This document shows positions 1 to 9,150 of a stretch of 64,000 bases of DNA, one piece after another. Source of the stretch: CAVSUZ01 sp963791885 (GTDB lineage: Bacteria; Pseudomonadota; Alphaproteobacteria; Acetobacterales; Acetobacteraceae); contig CAWBUL010000005.1 in the NCBI GenBank assembly GCA_963791885.1, positions 2,232,001-2,296,000 on the forward strand, in the 5' to 3' direction. A program made the translations under genes and the position numbers. The first letter of the stretch is position 1, and every line of letters starts with the position of its first letter. The notes under the pieces are model-generated. The model was not told where the DNA came from, ran no database searches, and saw only the letters and a program-made list of their open reading frames with translations.

Positions 1-532
1 AATCGTCGATGGGGCTGTTCATCAGACTGCGATGAACGGCACTGACGATCCCGGAGCTCACGGATGTTCCGAGGCCCAGCGGGTTGCCGATCAGGATGAC
101 GGCATCACCCACCGCGGCCTTATCGCTATCAGCAAATTTTAGGTAGGGCAGAGGGTGGCCGACGTCGATCTTGACCACGGCGATATCGATCAGACCGGCA
201 GCGCCAACCAGGGTACCGTTCCATTGTGAGCGATCCGACAGGGTGACGGTGATCCTGAAGGCGCCGGCGATGACGTGTTTGTTGGTAACGATGATGCCGG
301 ACGGGTCCACGATGAAACCAGTGCCGACATCGCGCGAGCGCTGCGGAGCGCCGTTCTTGTTGGTGATCGTCTCAATGGAAATGTTGACGACACTGGGGAC
401 CGATTGGCGTACGATGCTGCTCCAGTCGATTGAGGTTGAGGCCGCATGAACCGCTGTGTTTGCACCGATCAACAAACTCGCTGCCAAGGCGGCATAGAGG
501 GCGAAAGCGCGGCCGAACCGAATCGCCGTCAT
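1..532 (-). CDS. HtrA/DegP-type trypsin-like serine protease, N-terminal part (runs off window)
   Basis: Periplasmic quality-control serine protease of the HtrA/Deg family. The first ~25 residues form a signal peptide with a hydrophobic core and an Ala-rich cleavage region. The protease domain follows: GTGFIVDPSGIIVTNKHVI carries the catalytic His, IDIAVVKID the catalytic Asp, and GNPLGLGTSVSSGIVSA is the typical strand before the catalytic Ser. The Ser loop itself and any PDZ domains lie beyond base 1. The start is fixed by a strong GAGGAGG ribosome-binding site seven to eight bases upstream of the ATG. The gene lies 55 bp downstream of the solute-binding protein gene on the same strand and may be co-transcribed. 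Confidence 0.9.
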   Translation of the reverse strand, partial: MTAIRFGRAFALYAALAASLLIGANTAVHAASTSIDWSSIVRQSVPSVVNISIETITNKNGAPQRSRDVGTGFIVDPSGIIVTNKHVIAGAFRITVTLSDRSQWNGTLVGAAGLIDIAVVKIDVGHPLPYLKFADSDKAAVGDAVILIGNPLGLGTSVSSGIVSAVHRSLMNSPIDD

Positions 533-587
533 GAAACCTCCTCTGAGCGGCCTCGGGAGCTACATCCCGCGGCCGCGCCACTGTGGA

Positions 588-2169
588 CTATTGTACTTTG
601 ATGTAGCGATAGGGGAAGAAGTCGTCCGCCGGCTGAGCGACGGAGACGTTCTTCTTTGCGGCCCAGACGATCACCTGCTGATGCAGAGGGATGGAGGCTA
701 CGTCATCCTGGATGATCTTGATGGTTTGGTCGATCATCTGGTCACGCTTCTGTTCGTTCGCCTCGACGCCGATCATGTCGATCAGCTTGTCCAGTTCCGG
801 ATTGGAATAGCCGCCGGCATTCACCTCCCCGCGTTCGCCGTTGCGTGTGCCGAGCAGCGTGTAGAGCGCATTGTGCGCGTCATAGGTCGCCGGGGTCCAG
901 CCTAGCAGGTAGAAATCCGTGTCGTATTTGGGAGCCAGGATCTTCGCGAAAAATTTTGCCTTGGTTTGCGCGTTCAGGTTCACCTTGATGCCGATGCGCG
1001 CCAGCATGGCGGAAATGGCGGTGCAGATCTGCTCATCCATCACGTAGCGGTCGTTCGGGCAATCGAAGGTGACGGAAAAGCCCTGCGGATAACCGGCATC
1101 CGCAAGAAGCTTTTTAGCCTGATCGACGGACGGTGCCGGGCGGACGTCCAGCTTCGCGTCATAACCGTTTACGCCGGGTCCCCACATTTCCCAGCTTGGA
1201 TGCGCGAGGCCGAGCATAACCCTCTTGGCGATGAGGTCTTCGTTGATAGCGAGCGCGAAGGCACGGCGGACCCGCACGTCCTTGAAGGGGTTCTTGCCCT
1301 TGATGTTGCTGGTCAGCAGTTCGTCGCGCGACTGGTCCATGCCGAGATAAATGGTGCGCAGTTCGGGATGCTCGAGCAGCTTGAGATCGGGCGAGGCTTC
1401 GATGCGCTTCATGTCCTGCGGCGGGACGGAATAGATCATGTCCTCTTCGCCCGAGAGCAGGGCGGCGACACGGGTGGGTGCGCTGGATATGACGTCGAAT
1501 TCGACGGTGTCGGCGTTGCCGGGCATCTTGTCCCACCAGCCAGGATTGCGTTCCACGACCGTCTTGCGGTCGGGTTCGCGGGAGACGAGGCGGTACGGTC
1601 CGGTGCCCATCGCGTTGTGGACGGCGTAGTTATCGTCGTTCCCGCCGATGGTAGCGATAGGTGTGGTGGCGTGATGCGCCTCACACCAGGCCTTGTTCAT
1701 GATCAGGAAGTTGGTCTGTTCCTGCACGAAGATCGGGTCGGGGTGGGTGGTTTCAAAATCGACGGTGAGATCGTCGACCTTGCGGGCTTCCTTCACCATG
1801 CTCATGGGCGCGCGCATGGACGAGCTCTTGTCGAGGATGCGCTGGAGCGAAAAGACCACGTCATCGGCGGTGAAGGGGGAGCCGTCCTGCCATTTGACGT
1901 TCGGACGGAGGTGGAAGCGCCAGACGGTGGGGCTCGATCTGTTCCCAGCTCGTGGCCAGCGCGGGTTCGAGCTTGAGATCGGCATCACGTCGGACCAGCG
2001 GCTCATAAATATTGGCGAGGAAGGAGAGCTGCACCGTTTCCTGGCGCGTGTCGGGGTCCATGGCGCCGACATCGCCATCATTGGCCCAGCGGAAGGTTAC
2101 CGCACCGGCCGGCGCCGCGGCAGTGGCAGCACAAAGCAGGCCTAGAAAGGCCGTTATCGAAGCTTTCAT
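588..2169 (-). CDS. ABC transporter substrate-binding protein, family 5 (dipeptide/oligopeptide type), one frameshift
   Basis: Periplasmic binding protein of a peptide/nickel-type ABC importer (SBP_bac_5). It begins with a signal peptide (MKASITAFLGLLCAATAAAP), followed by family hallmarks: RPNVKWQDGSPFTADDVVFS, ATHPDPIF-like segments, GTGPYRLVSREP, and a C-terminal dipeptide-binding fold. The N-terminal ~85 residues are in one frame and the rest in another. The shift falls in a run of four Gs (C on the coding strand) at 1929-1932. Removing one base restores a continuous protein of about 526 aa, the usual family length. No permease or ATPase genes are adjacent, so this is an orphan receptor or its partners lie elsewhere. 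The transported substrate cannot be told from the sequence. Confidence 0.85.
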
Positions 2170-2233
2170 CCCCCGGAGTCCCTAAATTGGCTTATTGCGC
2201 AGAGTTTCACAGAACGGTCAGGGTTTCCAGCCA

Positions 2234-3148
2234 ATGTATCTGGTGACAGGCGGTGCGGGCTTTATCGGCTCGCATTTGTGCGACGCGCTGTTGGCGCGCG
2301 GCGAGCGTGTGCGGGTCCTGGACGACCTATCCACAGGCAAGCGGGAGAATGTGCCGAACGGGGCCGAACTTCTGGTGGGGAACGTAGCCGATCCAGTGGC
2401 AGTGCGGGATGCGGCGGCGGGCATTCAGGGATGTTTCCACCTGGCGGCGATTGCATCTGTAGCCAGGGGCATGGAGGATTGGCTCGGCACGCATCGCGCG
2501 AACCTGACGGCGACGATCACACTTCTGGATGCGCTGCGCGGGCGCAACGTGCCGGTTGTGTATGCATCTTCGGCGGCGGTGTACGGCGATTGCAAGCTCC
2601 GTCCGATTCCGGAGGACGCGCCGCTTCGGCCATTATCGGCTTATGGGGCCGACAAGCTGGGATGCGAGCTGCATGCGCGGGTCGCGACTCATGTGCACGA
2701 AGTACCGACTGCCGGGCTGCGCTTCTTCAACGTGTACGGGCCGCGGCAGGATCCGCGCTCGCCCTATTCGGGTGTGATTTCGATCTTTTGCGAGCGTCTG
2801 CGCGCCGGCCGGTCGGTCCAGATCCACGGGGATGGCGGCCAGACGCGAGATTTCGTTTATGTGGCGGACGTCGTGACGGCGCTGCTGGCGGCCATGGATG
2901 GGCGTCCCAACGAGGCGCCAGTGCTAAACGTGTGCACGGGGCGTGCGACATCGGTGCTGAGGCTGGCAGAGACGATCGGAGCAGTGTTAGGGCATGAGCC
3001 GGTGGTGGAACATGGCCCGCCGCGGCCGGGGGATATTCGCGAATCGGTGGGTGACAATGCGCGGCTGCAGCAAGTGCTGGGTGTGGTGCCGTCCACTGTG
3101 TTGCATGATGGGCTGGCCCAGACGCTGCGCTGGATGAACCGAAGCTGA
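2234..3148 (+). CDS. NAD-dependent epimerase/dehydratase (extended SDR, GalE-like)
   Basis: Extended short-chain dehydrogenase acting on a nucleotide sugar, about 304 aa. The Rossmann NAD-binding motif GGAGFIGSHL is at residues 6-15. The catalytic Ser-Thr region is ASSAAVYGD and the YxxxK motif appears as YGADK. LRFFNVYGPRQ and GDGGQTRDFVYV are typical of UDP-glucose 4-epimerase-like and dTDP-glucose dehydratase-like enzymes. I start it at the ATG at 2234 because the Rossmann strand begins directly there; an upstream in-frame start at 2195 adds 13 residues with no domain support. It is divergent from the binding-protein gene and precedes a YdcF-like gene, consistent with surface polysaccharide synthesis. 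The exact sugar is unknown. Confidence 0.88.
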   Translation: MYLVTGGAGFIGSHLCDALLARGERVRVLDDLSTGKRENVPNGAELLVGNVADPVAVRDAAAGIQGCFHLAAIASVARGMEDWLGTHRANLTATITLLDALRGRNVPVVYASSAAVYGDCKLRPIPEDAPLRPLSAYGADKLGCELHARVATHVHEVPTAGLRFFNVYGPRQDPRSPYSGVISIFCERLRAGRSVQIHGDGGQTRDFVYVADVVTALLAAMDGRPNEAPVLNVCTGRATSVLRLAETIGAVLGHEPVVEHGPPRPGDIRESVGDNARLQQVLGVVPSTVLHDGLAQTLRWMNRS

Positions 3149-3898
3149 TCGAGCATTTTGCCTACTGGACGGCGACGGTTCTGGCGGTACCGCCGCCGAA
3201 CCTGATCCTGTTCGGGATCTTCGGGCTCATCCTGAGCAAGTGGTTCAGGCGCGCCGGACTGACGATCACCAGCGTCTGTTTGGTTCTGATGCTGTTGCTC
3301 TCCCTGCCGCTCATTGCCAGCCGCTTGCTGATCTCGCTCGAGAACGTCGTCCCTCGGGACGTGGCGGGGGATCCGCCGCAGGCGATCGTCGTGCTGAGCG
3401 GGGAGACGGAACCTGTGCTGGGTCCCGGGCTGGATCGTGTGGTGGGCCCTCTCACTCTCGAGCGGGAGGCAGCGGCCGCGGTAATGGCCCGGCGTACCGG
3501 GCTGCCGGTGTTGGTCTCCGGCGGGATGCTGCGGGACGACGACGTTCCGCTGGGCACGCTCATGGCGATGAGCATGGTGCAGACGTTTGGGGTGACACCG
3601 CGATGGGTCGAAGCGCAGTCCCATACGACATGGGAGAACGCCCAGGTACAGCGCGGCCCTGCTCCAGCCTCTGGGCATTCACAGCGTGTACGTGGTGACG
3701 CATGCATGGCACATGCCTCGCGCGCTTCTGGCGTTCCGGCATTTCGGGCTGCACGCGGTGCCGGCGGTCGTGCGGTGGGATGACGCGACGAGAGGCGTGC
3801 TGCCGACCGCGACGGCGTGGCTGGACAGTTATTTCGCCCTGCACGAATGGATCGGGCTCGGCTGGTACCGGCTGAAAGAGGCACTGCCGGTCCTGTGA
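3145..3898 (+). CDS. YdcF/DUF218-family membrane protein, one frameshift, start uncertain
   Basis: DUF218 (YdcF/SanA/ElyC-like) protein associated with envelope metabolism. Two N-terminal hydrophobic segments precede the domain core: PQAIVVLSGETEP, then the conserved VLVSGG, EAQSHTTWENA and YVVTHAWHMPRALLAF motifs. The last part is in another frame. The break lies at a GG pair at 3645-3646, and removing one G joins ENAQ to YSAALLQPLGI and gives a normal-length protein. No ATG or GTG exists in frame near the beginning. The coding frame opens just after a stop at 3106, so translation may begin at a CTG around 3130-3145 overlapping the end of the epimerase gene, or another sequence error hides the start. 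Confidence 0.7.
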
Positions 3899-3942
3899 AG
3901 TTTTCATGACACGGCCCGGCGACCTGTTCCGGCAGGGAGCAT

Positions 3943-4203
3943 TTGCGTATCCAGGGAACGGCTTCGAGGGGAGGCTTGGTGCCGTTCGAATACGACACGT
4001 CTGCCGGCAAGCTGCGCCTGTATCAGGCTGGCGAGGGCTGGATGCTTCGGTTTCGTGGCCAGGAAGCGGGGCCGTATGCGTCGGCCGCCGAGGCGGCAGC
4101 GGCGGTGTCGCGCTATCGCACGGGCATCAGCGAGTGGGACGGGCCACGTCTGATGGCGCCAGACGATCTGGTAGACTGGACGCCGATCGGGGATGCGATC
4201 TGA
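3943..4203 (+). CDS. Small conserved-looking hypothetical protein
   Basis: Unrecognised protein of up to 86 aa. The start is either TTG at 3943 or GTG at 3979; the latter has a GGGGAGG ribosome-binding site but tight spacing. The body has alternating strands and polar loops with the phrase YQAGEGWMLRFRGQEAGPYAS and ends in a short acidic tail. It contains no cysteines, membrane segment or signal peptide. It follows the YdcF-like gene by about 45 bp on the same strand, so it may be the last gene of that operon. Function unknown. Confidence 0.5.
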   Translation: MRIQGTASRGGLVPFEYDTSAGKLRLYQAGEGWMLRFRGQEAGPYASAAEAAAAVSRYRTGISEWDGPRLMAPDDLVDWTPIGDAI

Positions 4204-4219
4204 TCGCGCGGGCTGATTT

Positions 4220-5342
4220 TCAGGGTGGGATCGTACTTCGGGCGGTTGCACTCCTGGTTCCGCCGTTTTTTGTGCCAATGACTTTCTTTTTGGTCTGCAT
4301 CAGCCTCCGTGCGCCTTCGGTCACAACGGCAGGCAGATAGCTCAGAACTTCATAGGCGCGGAGACGGCTCGATCGTGCTCCATGCTTCATAGCAGCCCGA
4401 ATGAACGGCCTCGCCTCCTTCGGCTTGTTATCGTCGAACAGGGTTTGAGCCGCCCACACATAGGATTGCGCCCATCTGCGCTGAAATCAGCTCCGGGCTT
4501 AGTTCCGGGCCTGCCGGGTGCGCGAGCAGGTATCTTTCCAGAGACCGCAGATTGGAAATAGGCATTTGAGAGCTGAGATGAAGGTGATCGGAACGGCTGC
4601 GTTGAAATCTCACGGCGGCAGCATCAATCAATCCTGCCGTTCCAGCCTCGCACACGCGCCAGAACAGGTCGTAATCGTCGCCGGCGTCGAGCAACGACAG
4701 ATCGAACAGCCCCGCCTGCACGAGAGCATCCCGTCTGGCCACGATGCTGGAGGTAATGAAGAGGTTGCCGAGAAACATCACGGAGGAGAAGTCACCCACC
4801 GTGATCGCGGCGGACGTGGAATTCGCTCCCAGATCGGCGTTCCTAAACCCGGCTTTCATTTTCGAGAAGGTGTCATGCGCGCGCAGCGTCTGGCGCATGA
4901 AGTTTCTGTTGATACGCTCGCCTGGCTCGATGGCGTAGCAATCCGTCCCGACGATGAGAAGATCAGGAAATTCACGGAAGGCAGCGATCTGCAGTTCGAG
5001 CTTCCATGGCTCCCATTCGTCGTCCGAATCGAGGAGTGCGATCAAATCGCCGCTGGCGGCTCTTATTCCGGTGTTGCGTGCTGCGCTGACGCCCTGATTG
5101 TCTTGATAGACGTATTTGACCGGGGGACCCTGGCCGCTCAGAACCTCTCGTGTGTTGTCGGAGGAGCCATCGTCGACGACCACGATTTCCTTTACGGGCC
5201 AAGTCTGAGCGAGCACGCTTTGCACGGCACGCGGGATGGTATCAGCACGGTTGTACGTGGGAATGACTACGCTGACAGTGAGCTGGTTCGGGCCCGATCC
5301 TGAGGCGGACATCCCTGAGGCGGGCATCCCTAAGACGGGCAT
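4220..5342 (-). CDS. Family 2 glycosyltransferase, one frameshift near the C-terminus
   Basis: GT-A-fold glycosyltransferase. Residues 22-110 are a textbook GT2 domain: VSVVIPTYNRADTI, EIVVVDDGSSDNT, GVSAARNTG, and the metal/nucleotide-binding LLDSDDEW (Asp105, Asp107). The later segment LLDAGDDYDLFWRVCEAG matches the acceptor-side ED-like motif. Near the end, a GGG run (CCC at 4471-4473) shifts the frame. Removing one base joins SAQM to AQSYVWAAQTLF and extends the protein by about 80 residues to the stop at 4220. The start ATG overlaps the stop of the upstream gene as TGATG, implying translational coupling. Three in-frame ATGs lie in a 15-bp tandem repeat, so the exact start is uncertain. 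It probably elongates a surface glycan. Confidence 0.82.
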
Positions 5343-5344
5343 CA
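5300..5344. repeat. Three tandem 15-bp repeats covering a translation start
   Basis: Three head-to-tail 15-bp units (5300-5314, 5315-5329, 5330-5344) differ at only a few positions. On the coding (minus) strand each unit begins with ATG and encodes a pentapeptide of the form M-P/S-x-x-G. The glycosyltransferase therefore has three equivalent in-frame start codons. The outermost unit also contains the TGATG stop/start overlap with the upstream gene. Confidence 0.8.
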
Positions 5345-6743
5345 AAGACTCCGTGGCGTACCGGCCCAGATTTGACGGACGCCCTTGGCGATGTCGAACA
5401 GCCCCATTCTGCGCAGCGCTGATCGCATCCAGGGGCGGAGGTAGTAACGTCTCAGCAGACCGACACGAAACCTGAGGAAAGCCGTGGGAGATTTTCTGAA
5501 GTAATGCCAACGAAATCGCCAAAGTTGAGGAGCGGTAAAAACGCGGGCGTTTCCGCCGAGTTTCGCGAACTCGGGGCGAGAACACAGGGTAGAGTTCCAT
5601 TCTGAACAGCTGCGTTTTCATGAAGTTGCCAATGAGCAGATCGTCAAAGTACCCGTGTCGAACCGTTTCAAGCAGGGACGCTCGAGGCACACAGAAGTTG
5701 ACGCCGGTCTGACGGTTCTGCGGCTTGCTTGCCGCTGACGGGCGCAGATGGAAGGTCTTCGTCTCCCCTCCCGCAGTGAAGGCGATGAAATCCTGCCAGT
5801 ACTTGAGGGTTTGGAACTGGCGGGCAAACCGCTCGACCTCATCCCATTCCTCAGGAGAAAGCCTGGCGTCCCAATCTTCCATGCACTCGGGGCGGATGCG
5901 CGCCCCTGCGTCGATCCATTCCTCGGCATCGGTTTGGAGGAGCTGGCCGGTCGTCAGATCAACGCTGCTATACGGCGGAATGAGGCGGATCGAGGGTTCT
6001 GTCCAGAGCCGTTTCATCTCGGGCCACGCAACCCTGTAATCGTTGGCCCAGGCTGAATCCGGACGTACATAGACGTGCTGGGAGGATGAGCAGCAGAACG
6101 ATTTTACGCCGAGGTATTTGGCAGTCCGTGCGACACCATAGACGGTTCCAGGCTTCCGCTCCCCCGGCGTGCCCATTGCCGGGCGCATTGCCTCATCATG
6201 GATGTTCAGCATGTCGGCGTCGAAGGCGCACAGCGCAAACAGGTAACTTTCCTGGTAGCCGCGGACGAGCTGCCGGAAGTAGCGATTTTCACCGCAGAGC
6301 GGAGAGTCGTTCTTATTAAGTAGCAAAACGCGATCAACCTCGATGGCCAAAATGGCATCCATATTCTCGTTCGCGACACACAAGACGCGCAGGCCCGGCT
6401 CAAGCTGGATCCATGTTTTGTTCGGGAGCACGCGGTAGTTTAGCCCCCTTTCGGCAAGGGCTTCCGCAAGCTCGGGGCGATAGTGATCAGGGAGCAGTAT
6501 CAAAGAAGAGGGAGTTAGTGTATCGACGGACGGCGCGTGGAAGTGATCCGGATGTCCATGTGAAAACCAGATAAATCGGGACCGGCGAGCGTTTGCGATC
6601 TGCGCCTCGGTGAGCGGACGCTCGAGTTCCCAACTATTAAAATACGCCGATCCGAAGAGCCAGGGATCGGTCACAAGCACAGGGTCGCCGTCCTTGACGA
6701 GTTGAATCATTGCGTTGCCGAGGGTTTCGAAGCGCCACGTCAT
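5342..6743 (-). CDS. Metallo-beta-lactamase-fold hydrolase, one frameshift near the C-terminus
   Basis: Metal-dependent hydrolase of the beta-lactamase fold, related to UlaG/CMP-NeuAc-hydroxylase-type domains. The N-terminal LVTDPWLFGSAYFNSWEL and the metal motif HGHPDH (residues 62-67) are clear. A long helical C-terminal region follows. The frame appears to run on into the glycosyltransferase, but this comes from one extra C in a run at 5573-5576. Correcting it gives a basic, aromatic-rich tail (LWRFRWHYFRKS, ALRRMGLFDIAKG) that stops at TGA 5344-5342, overlapping the next start. I therefore annotate two coupled genes, not a fusion. The substrate is unknown; the context suggests surface glycan modification. 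Confidence 0.78.
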
Positions 6744-7080
6744 CGAGGGCAGTGTCTCATATAATGTTCATTGCATTCCAATCTGCTACCGTAGGAAGCA
6801 CCTGAGGTCGAGCGGTTTATTTGCCTTCCGGTAGAACCAGTTGACCTCCACTACCCCGATAGGTTGCAATGCACTTCGGACAGGACGAACGTTGAGCGAA
6901 ATGTCTTTCCGCAGCGCGACGGACCCCCTAGCATCACATTCCTGCGTTTCGGCGTCGAAAAGGTTTTGCCACGGTAAATCTCCTGTTGCATTATTCTCAT
7001 TGCCGCGTTTGGGTTGAACTGCGGCACGGGCACGGATTGTGGCGATCAAACCGAGAGCTTCAGACGCTGTACGGTGATAA
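6744..7080. other. Intergenic region, no convincing gene
   Basis: A 337-bp gap between two outward-facing glycan genes, which must hold their divergent promoters. Open frames exist on the minus strand, one with a P-loop-like GPSRCGKTF string, but they show no domain, coding-like composition or ribosome-binding site. I see no hairpin or repeat of note. Confidence 0.5.
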
Positions 7081-8010
7081 ATGAGATACATGCAAAAGCG
7101 AGCAGTCATCGATGCGCTTAATCGCTGGCTTGTCCCACTTGACATCGGACTCTTTCGCCAGTCCGAAATATGGCGAGCAGGCTCCGCGCTTGGGTTACAA
7201 CCCGCACCTACCAGCACACATCAGGCGATGTGGACTCCTACGCTTCGTGTCTTCGGTGACCCTGCTTCAGTGACGGCGTTCGACGTCTCAGTGGTCATGA
7301 CGTCAATCCTTCGGCCGACGATCGCGGATGCGATCCGGTCGGTTTTCCAGCAGGATATTTGCGGCGGTGTGCAGACGCTGATCGGGATTGATCAGCCAGG
7401 TGATCTTTCAGGTCTGGAAAGCATTTCCCGGGACGTGCCGGCCAATCATGTTCTGTATGTCTTCGACCCAGGCTACTCGACATCCGTACGCCACGGCGGA
7501 TTACACCCCGCCTGGGACGGCGGAGCGCTCAGGACGATCCTCTCATACCTGGCTGCAAGCCGCCGGGTGGCCTATCTGGACGATGACAATTGGATGGCCC
7601 CTAATCATCTCAGTGCGTTGGCCGCCGCGCTGGAGGGGCATGAATGGTCGTGGTCGCTTCGATGGTATGTCCATCCAACCTCCCGACGCATGATATGTGA
7701 GGATGTCTGGGACTCACTGGGACCGAATGCCGGAATAATCCCCGGCGGCTGGGTCGATCCAAATAGCCTTATGATCGACAAAATCGCATGTGAGGCCGTT
7801 CTTCGCTGGTGGAGCATTCCCCGGCCGAACAGCCGAACCGGGACGGATGCCGAACAGAATATTTTTCGCATGCTTCGAACGCGATACCGTGGACGCGGGA
7901 GCGGAGCGCGAACGAGCTTTTACGTCATAAACGAAAAAGATGGTGGTCACGCTGGCCGCGTGGCTCGGATCGGGCCCGAACGCTACAAAGCCGCAGGCAT
8001 GCAATCTTAG
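7081..8010 (+). CDS. Glycosyltransferase family 2-like protein
   Basis: Likely GT-A-fold glycosyltransferase of 309 aa. An N-terminal extension of ~65 residues precedes the core: FDVSVVMTSILRPTIADAIRSV is the nucleotide-binding strand and RVAYLDDDNWM (Asp167-169) is the DXD-type metal site. A C-terminal lobe holds GGWVDPNSLMIDK and the acidic TGTDAEQNIFRML. The divergent neighbour is a metallo-beta-lactamase-fold/GT2 pair, which again suggests surface glycan assembly. Codon use looks less GC-rich than its neighbours, as often seen in polysaccharide loci. The ribosome-binding site is weak (GGTGATAA before ATG). The sugar donor cannot be inferred. Confidence 0.75.
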   Translation: MRYMQKRAVIDALNRWLVPLDIGLFRQSEIWRAGSALGLQPAPTSTHQAMWTPTLRVFGDPASVTAFDVSVVMTSILRPTIADAIRSVFQQDICGGVQTLIGIDQPGDLSGLESISRDVPANHVLYVFDPGYSTSVRHGGLHPAWDGGALRTILSYLAASRRVAYLDDDNWMAPNHLSALAAALEGHEWSWSLRWYVHPTSRRMICEDVWDSLGPNAGIIPGGWVDPNSLMIDKIACEAVLRWWSIPRPNSRTGTDAEQNIFRMLRTRYRGRGSGARTSFYVINEKDGGHAGRVARIGPERYKAAGMQS

Positions 8011-8135
8011 AATGACAGACATATGAAGTCTGAATAAAGGAATTGCGTGTGAATTCCTCGGGTTCGGCGACGGACCGCAGCATTGGCATTGCGCCGCTTC
8101 CAGGCGTGCGGATGTAGAGGGGCTCGCCGTGCGCC

Positions 8136-9014
8136 TTAATCATGTCCTGGCAGGACGAGTTCGATCTGACTCGGGCTGTCCGTAATCAGGTAGGGCGCGC
8201 AGCCAGCAGCATCGCCATCGGTCTGGGCGGGGACGGTCGTGCCCTCGGGAAATTCGATGCGCTCGGCACGGACTATGCGAACGCCGCGGCTGCGCGGCAA
8301 TCGGTTGAGCGGCAGAGCGGCGCCGTACGCCAGGGCAGCGGCTGGACCGCCATGCTCGAACAGAACGACCGAGAAGCCGGGCGCGCTGGGATCGGCCGCA
8401 GGGGCAAGCAGAAACTGGCCGCCGTAGAAGCGGCCCTTGGTGATGACCACGCTGGCGGCCTCGGTCTGGTAGCCGTCGAGGCTGAGGGGGATGGGATGAT
8501 AGCGATAGCGCGACAGCTCGCGCATCGTCTGCCCGACGTAAGCCCAACGGCCGGTGAAGCGCTTCAAGCGGGGGGACAGGCGGTGCACGACGTGCGCATC
8601 GAATCCGACGCCGAGCATCTGCATGAACAGCCCGCTGCGGACACCGTTGACGAAGTGACCGGGCCAGACGTGACGGCCTCGGCCGAAGGCGAGCGCCGCG
8701 GCGAGTTCGTGCGCGGTGACCGGTAGGCCCACCTCATGGGCGAAGACGTTGGCCGTGCCCTGGGGAATGATCCCGAGCTTCGCGCCGGTGCCGGCGATGC
8801 CGTTCGCGACCTCGGCGATGGTGCCGTCCCCCCCGGCTGCGACGACGACGCGCGTGCCGGACAGAGCGGCGGAGCGGGCCCAGGCGGTGGCATCGCCCGC
8901 GCGCTTGGTTTGCGCGACTTCCACGCGGACGCCGTTCTGCACCAGCACGTCCACGACGCGCCAGAGCAGGTGAGGCCGGCGGCGGCCGGCGATGGGGTTG
9001 GCGATGATGAGCAT
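8136..9014 (-). CDS. Diacylglycerol kinase-family lipid kinase
   Basis: Soluble lipid kinase of the DgkB/YegS/LCB5 type (DAGK catalytic domain), about 292 aa, phosphorylating diacylglycerol or a related lipid. MLIIANPIAGRR opens the domain, GGDGT (residues 61-65) is the nucleotide-binding motif, and IPQGTANVFAHEVG is the conserved GTxNxxA region. The ATG at 9014 is preferred over an upstream start at 9122 because homologues begin right at the first strand. It is divergent from a PlcP-like phosphatase gene, 136 bp apart. If that enzyme releases diacylglycerol, this kinase could recycle it to phosphatidic acid. Confidence 0.88.
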   Translation of the reverse strand: MLIIANPIAGRRRPHLLWRVVDVLVQNGVRVEVAQTKRAGDATAWARSAALSGTRVVVAAGGDGTIAEVANGIAGTGAKLGIIPQGTANVFAHEVGLPVTAHELAAALAFGRGRHVWPGHFVNGVRSGLFMQMLGVGFDAHVVHRLSPRLKRFTGRWAYVGQTMRELSRYRYHPIPLSLDGYQTEAASVVITKGRFYGGQFLLAPAADPSAPGFSVVLFEHGGPAAALAYGAALPLNRLPRSRGVRIVRAERIEFPEGTTVPAQTDGDAAGCAPYLITDSPSQIELVLPGHD

Positions 9015-9150
9015 GGGGTCGAAGAGTCCACAGATATGGGAGCAGAAAGAACTCGAATGATTGAAGAATAGATGACGGTACGTCCCTGGGTCTCTGCGCA
9101 ATGAAACATTCACTGTTCGCAACTCAAATTCTGCGGCTTTAGCTTACGGC

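Noticed and set aside
966..1976. Long plus-strand reading frame antisense to the family 5 binding-protein gene
   Set aside because: Shadow of a GC-rich gene. It has no domain, its composition is His/Gly/Arg-heavy, and the opposite strand has clear family motifs.
4428..6743. A 771-residue metallo-beta-lactamase/glycosyltransferase fusion protein
   Set aside because: The join depends on one extra base at 5573-5576. Correcting it gives a natural C-terminus ending in a TGATG overlap with the glycosyltransferase start.
6786..7217. Minus-strand frame with a P-loop-like GPSRCGKTF
   Set aside because: No Walker B or other family feature. It overlaps the start of the glycosyltransferase gene on the other strand and lacks a ribosome-binding site.
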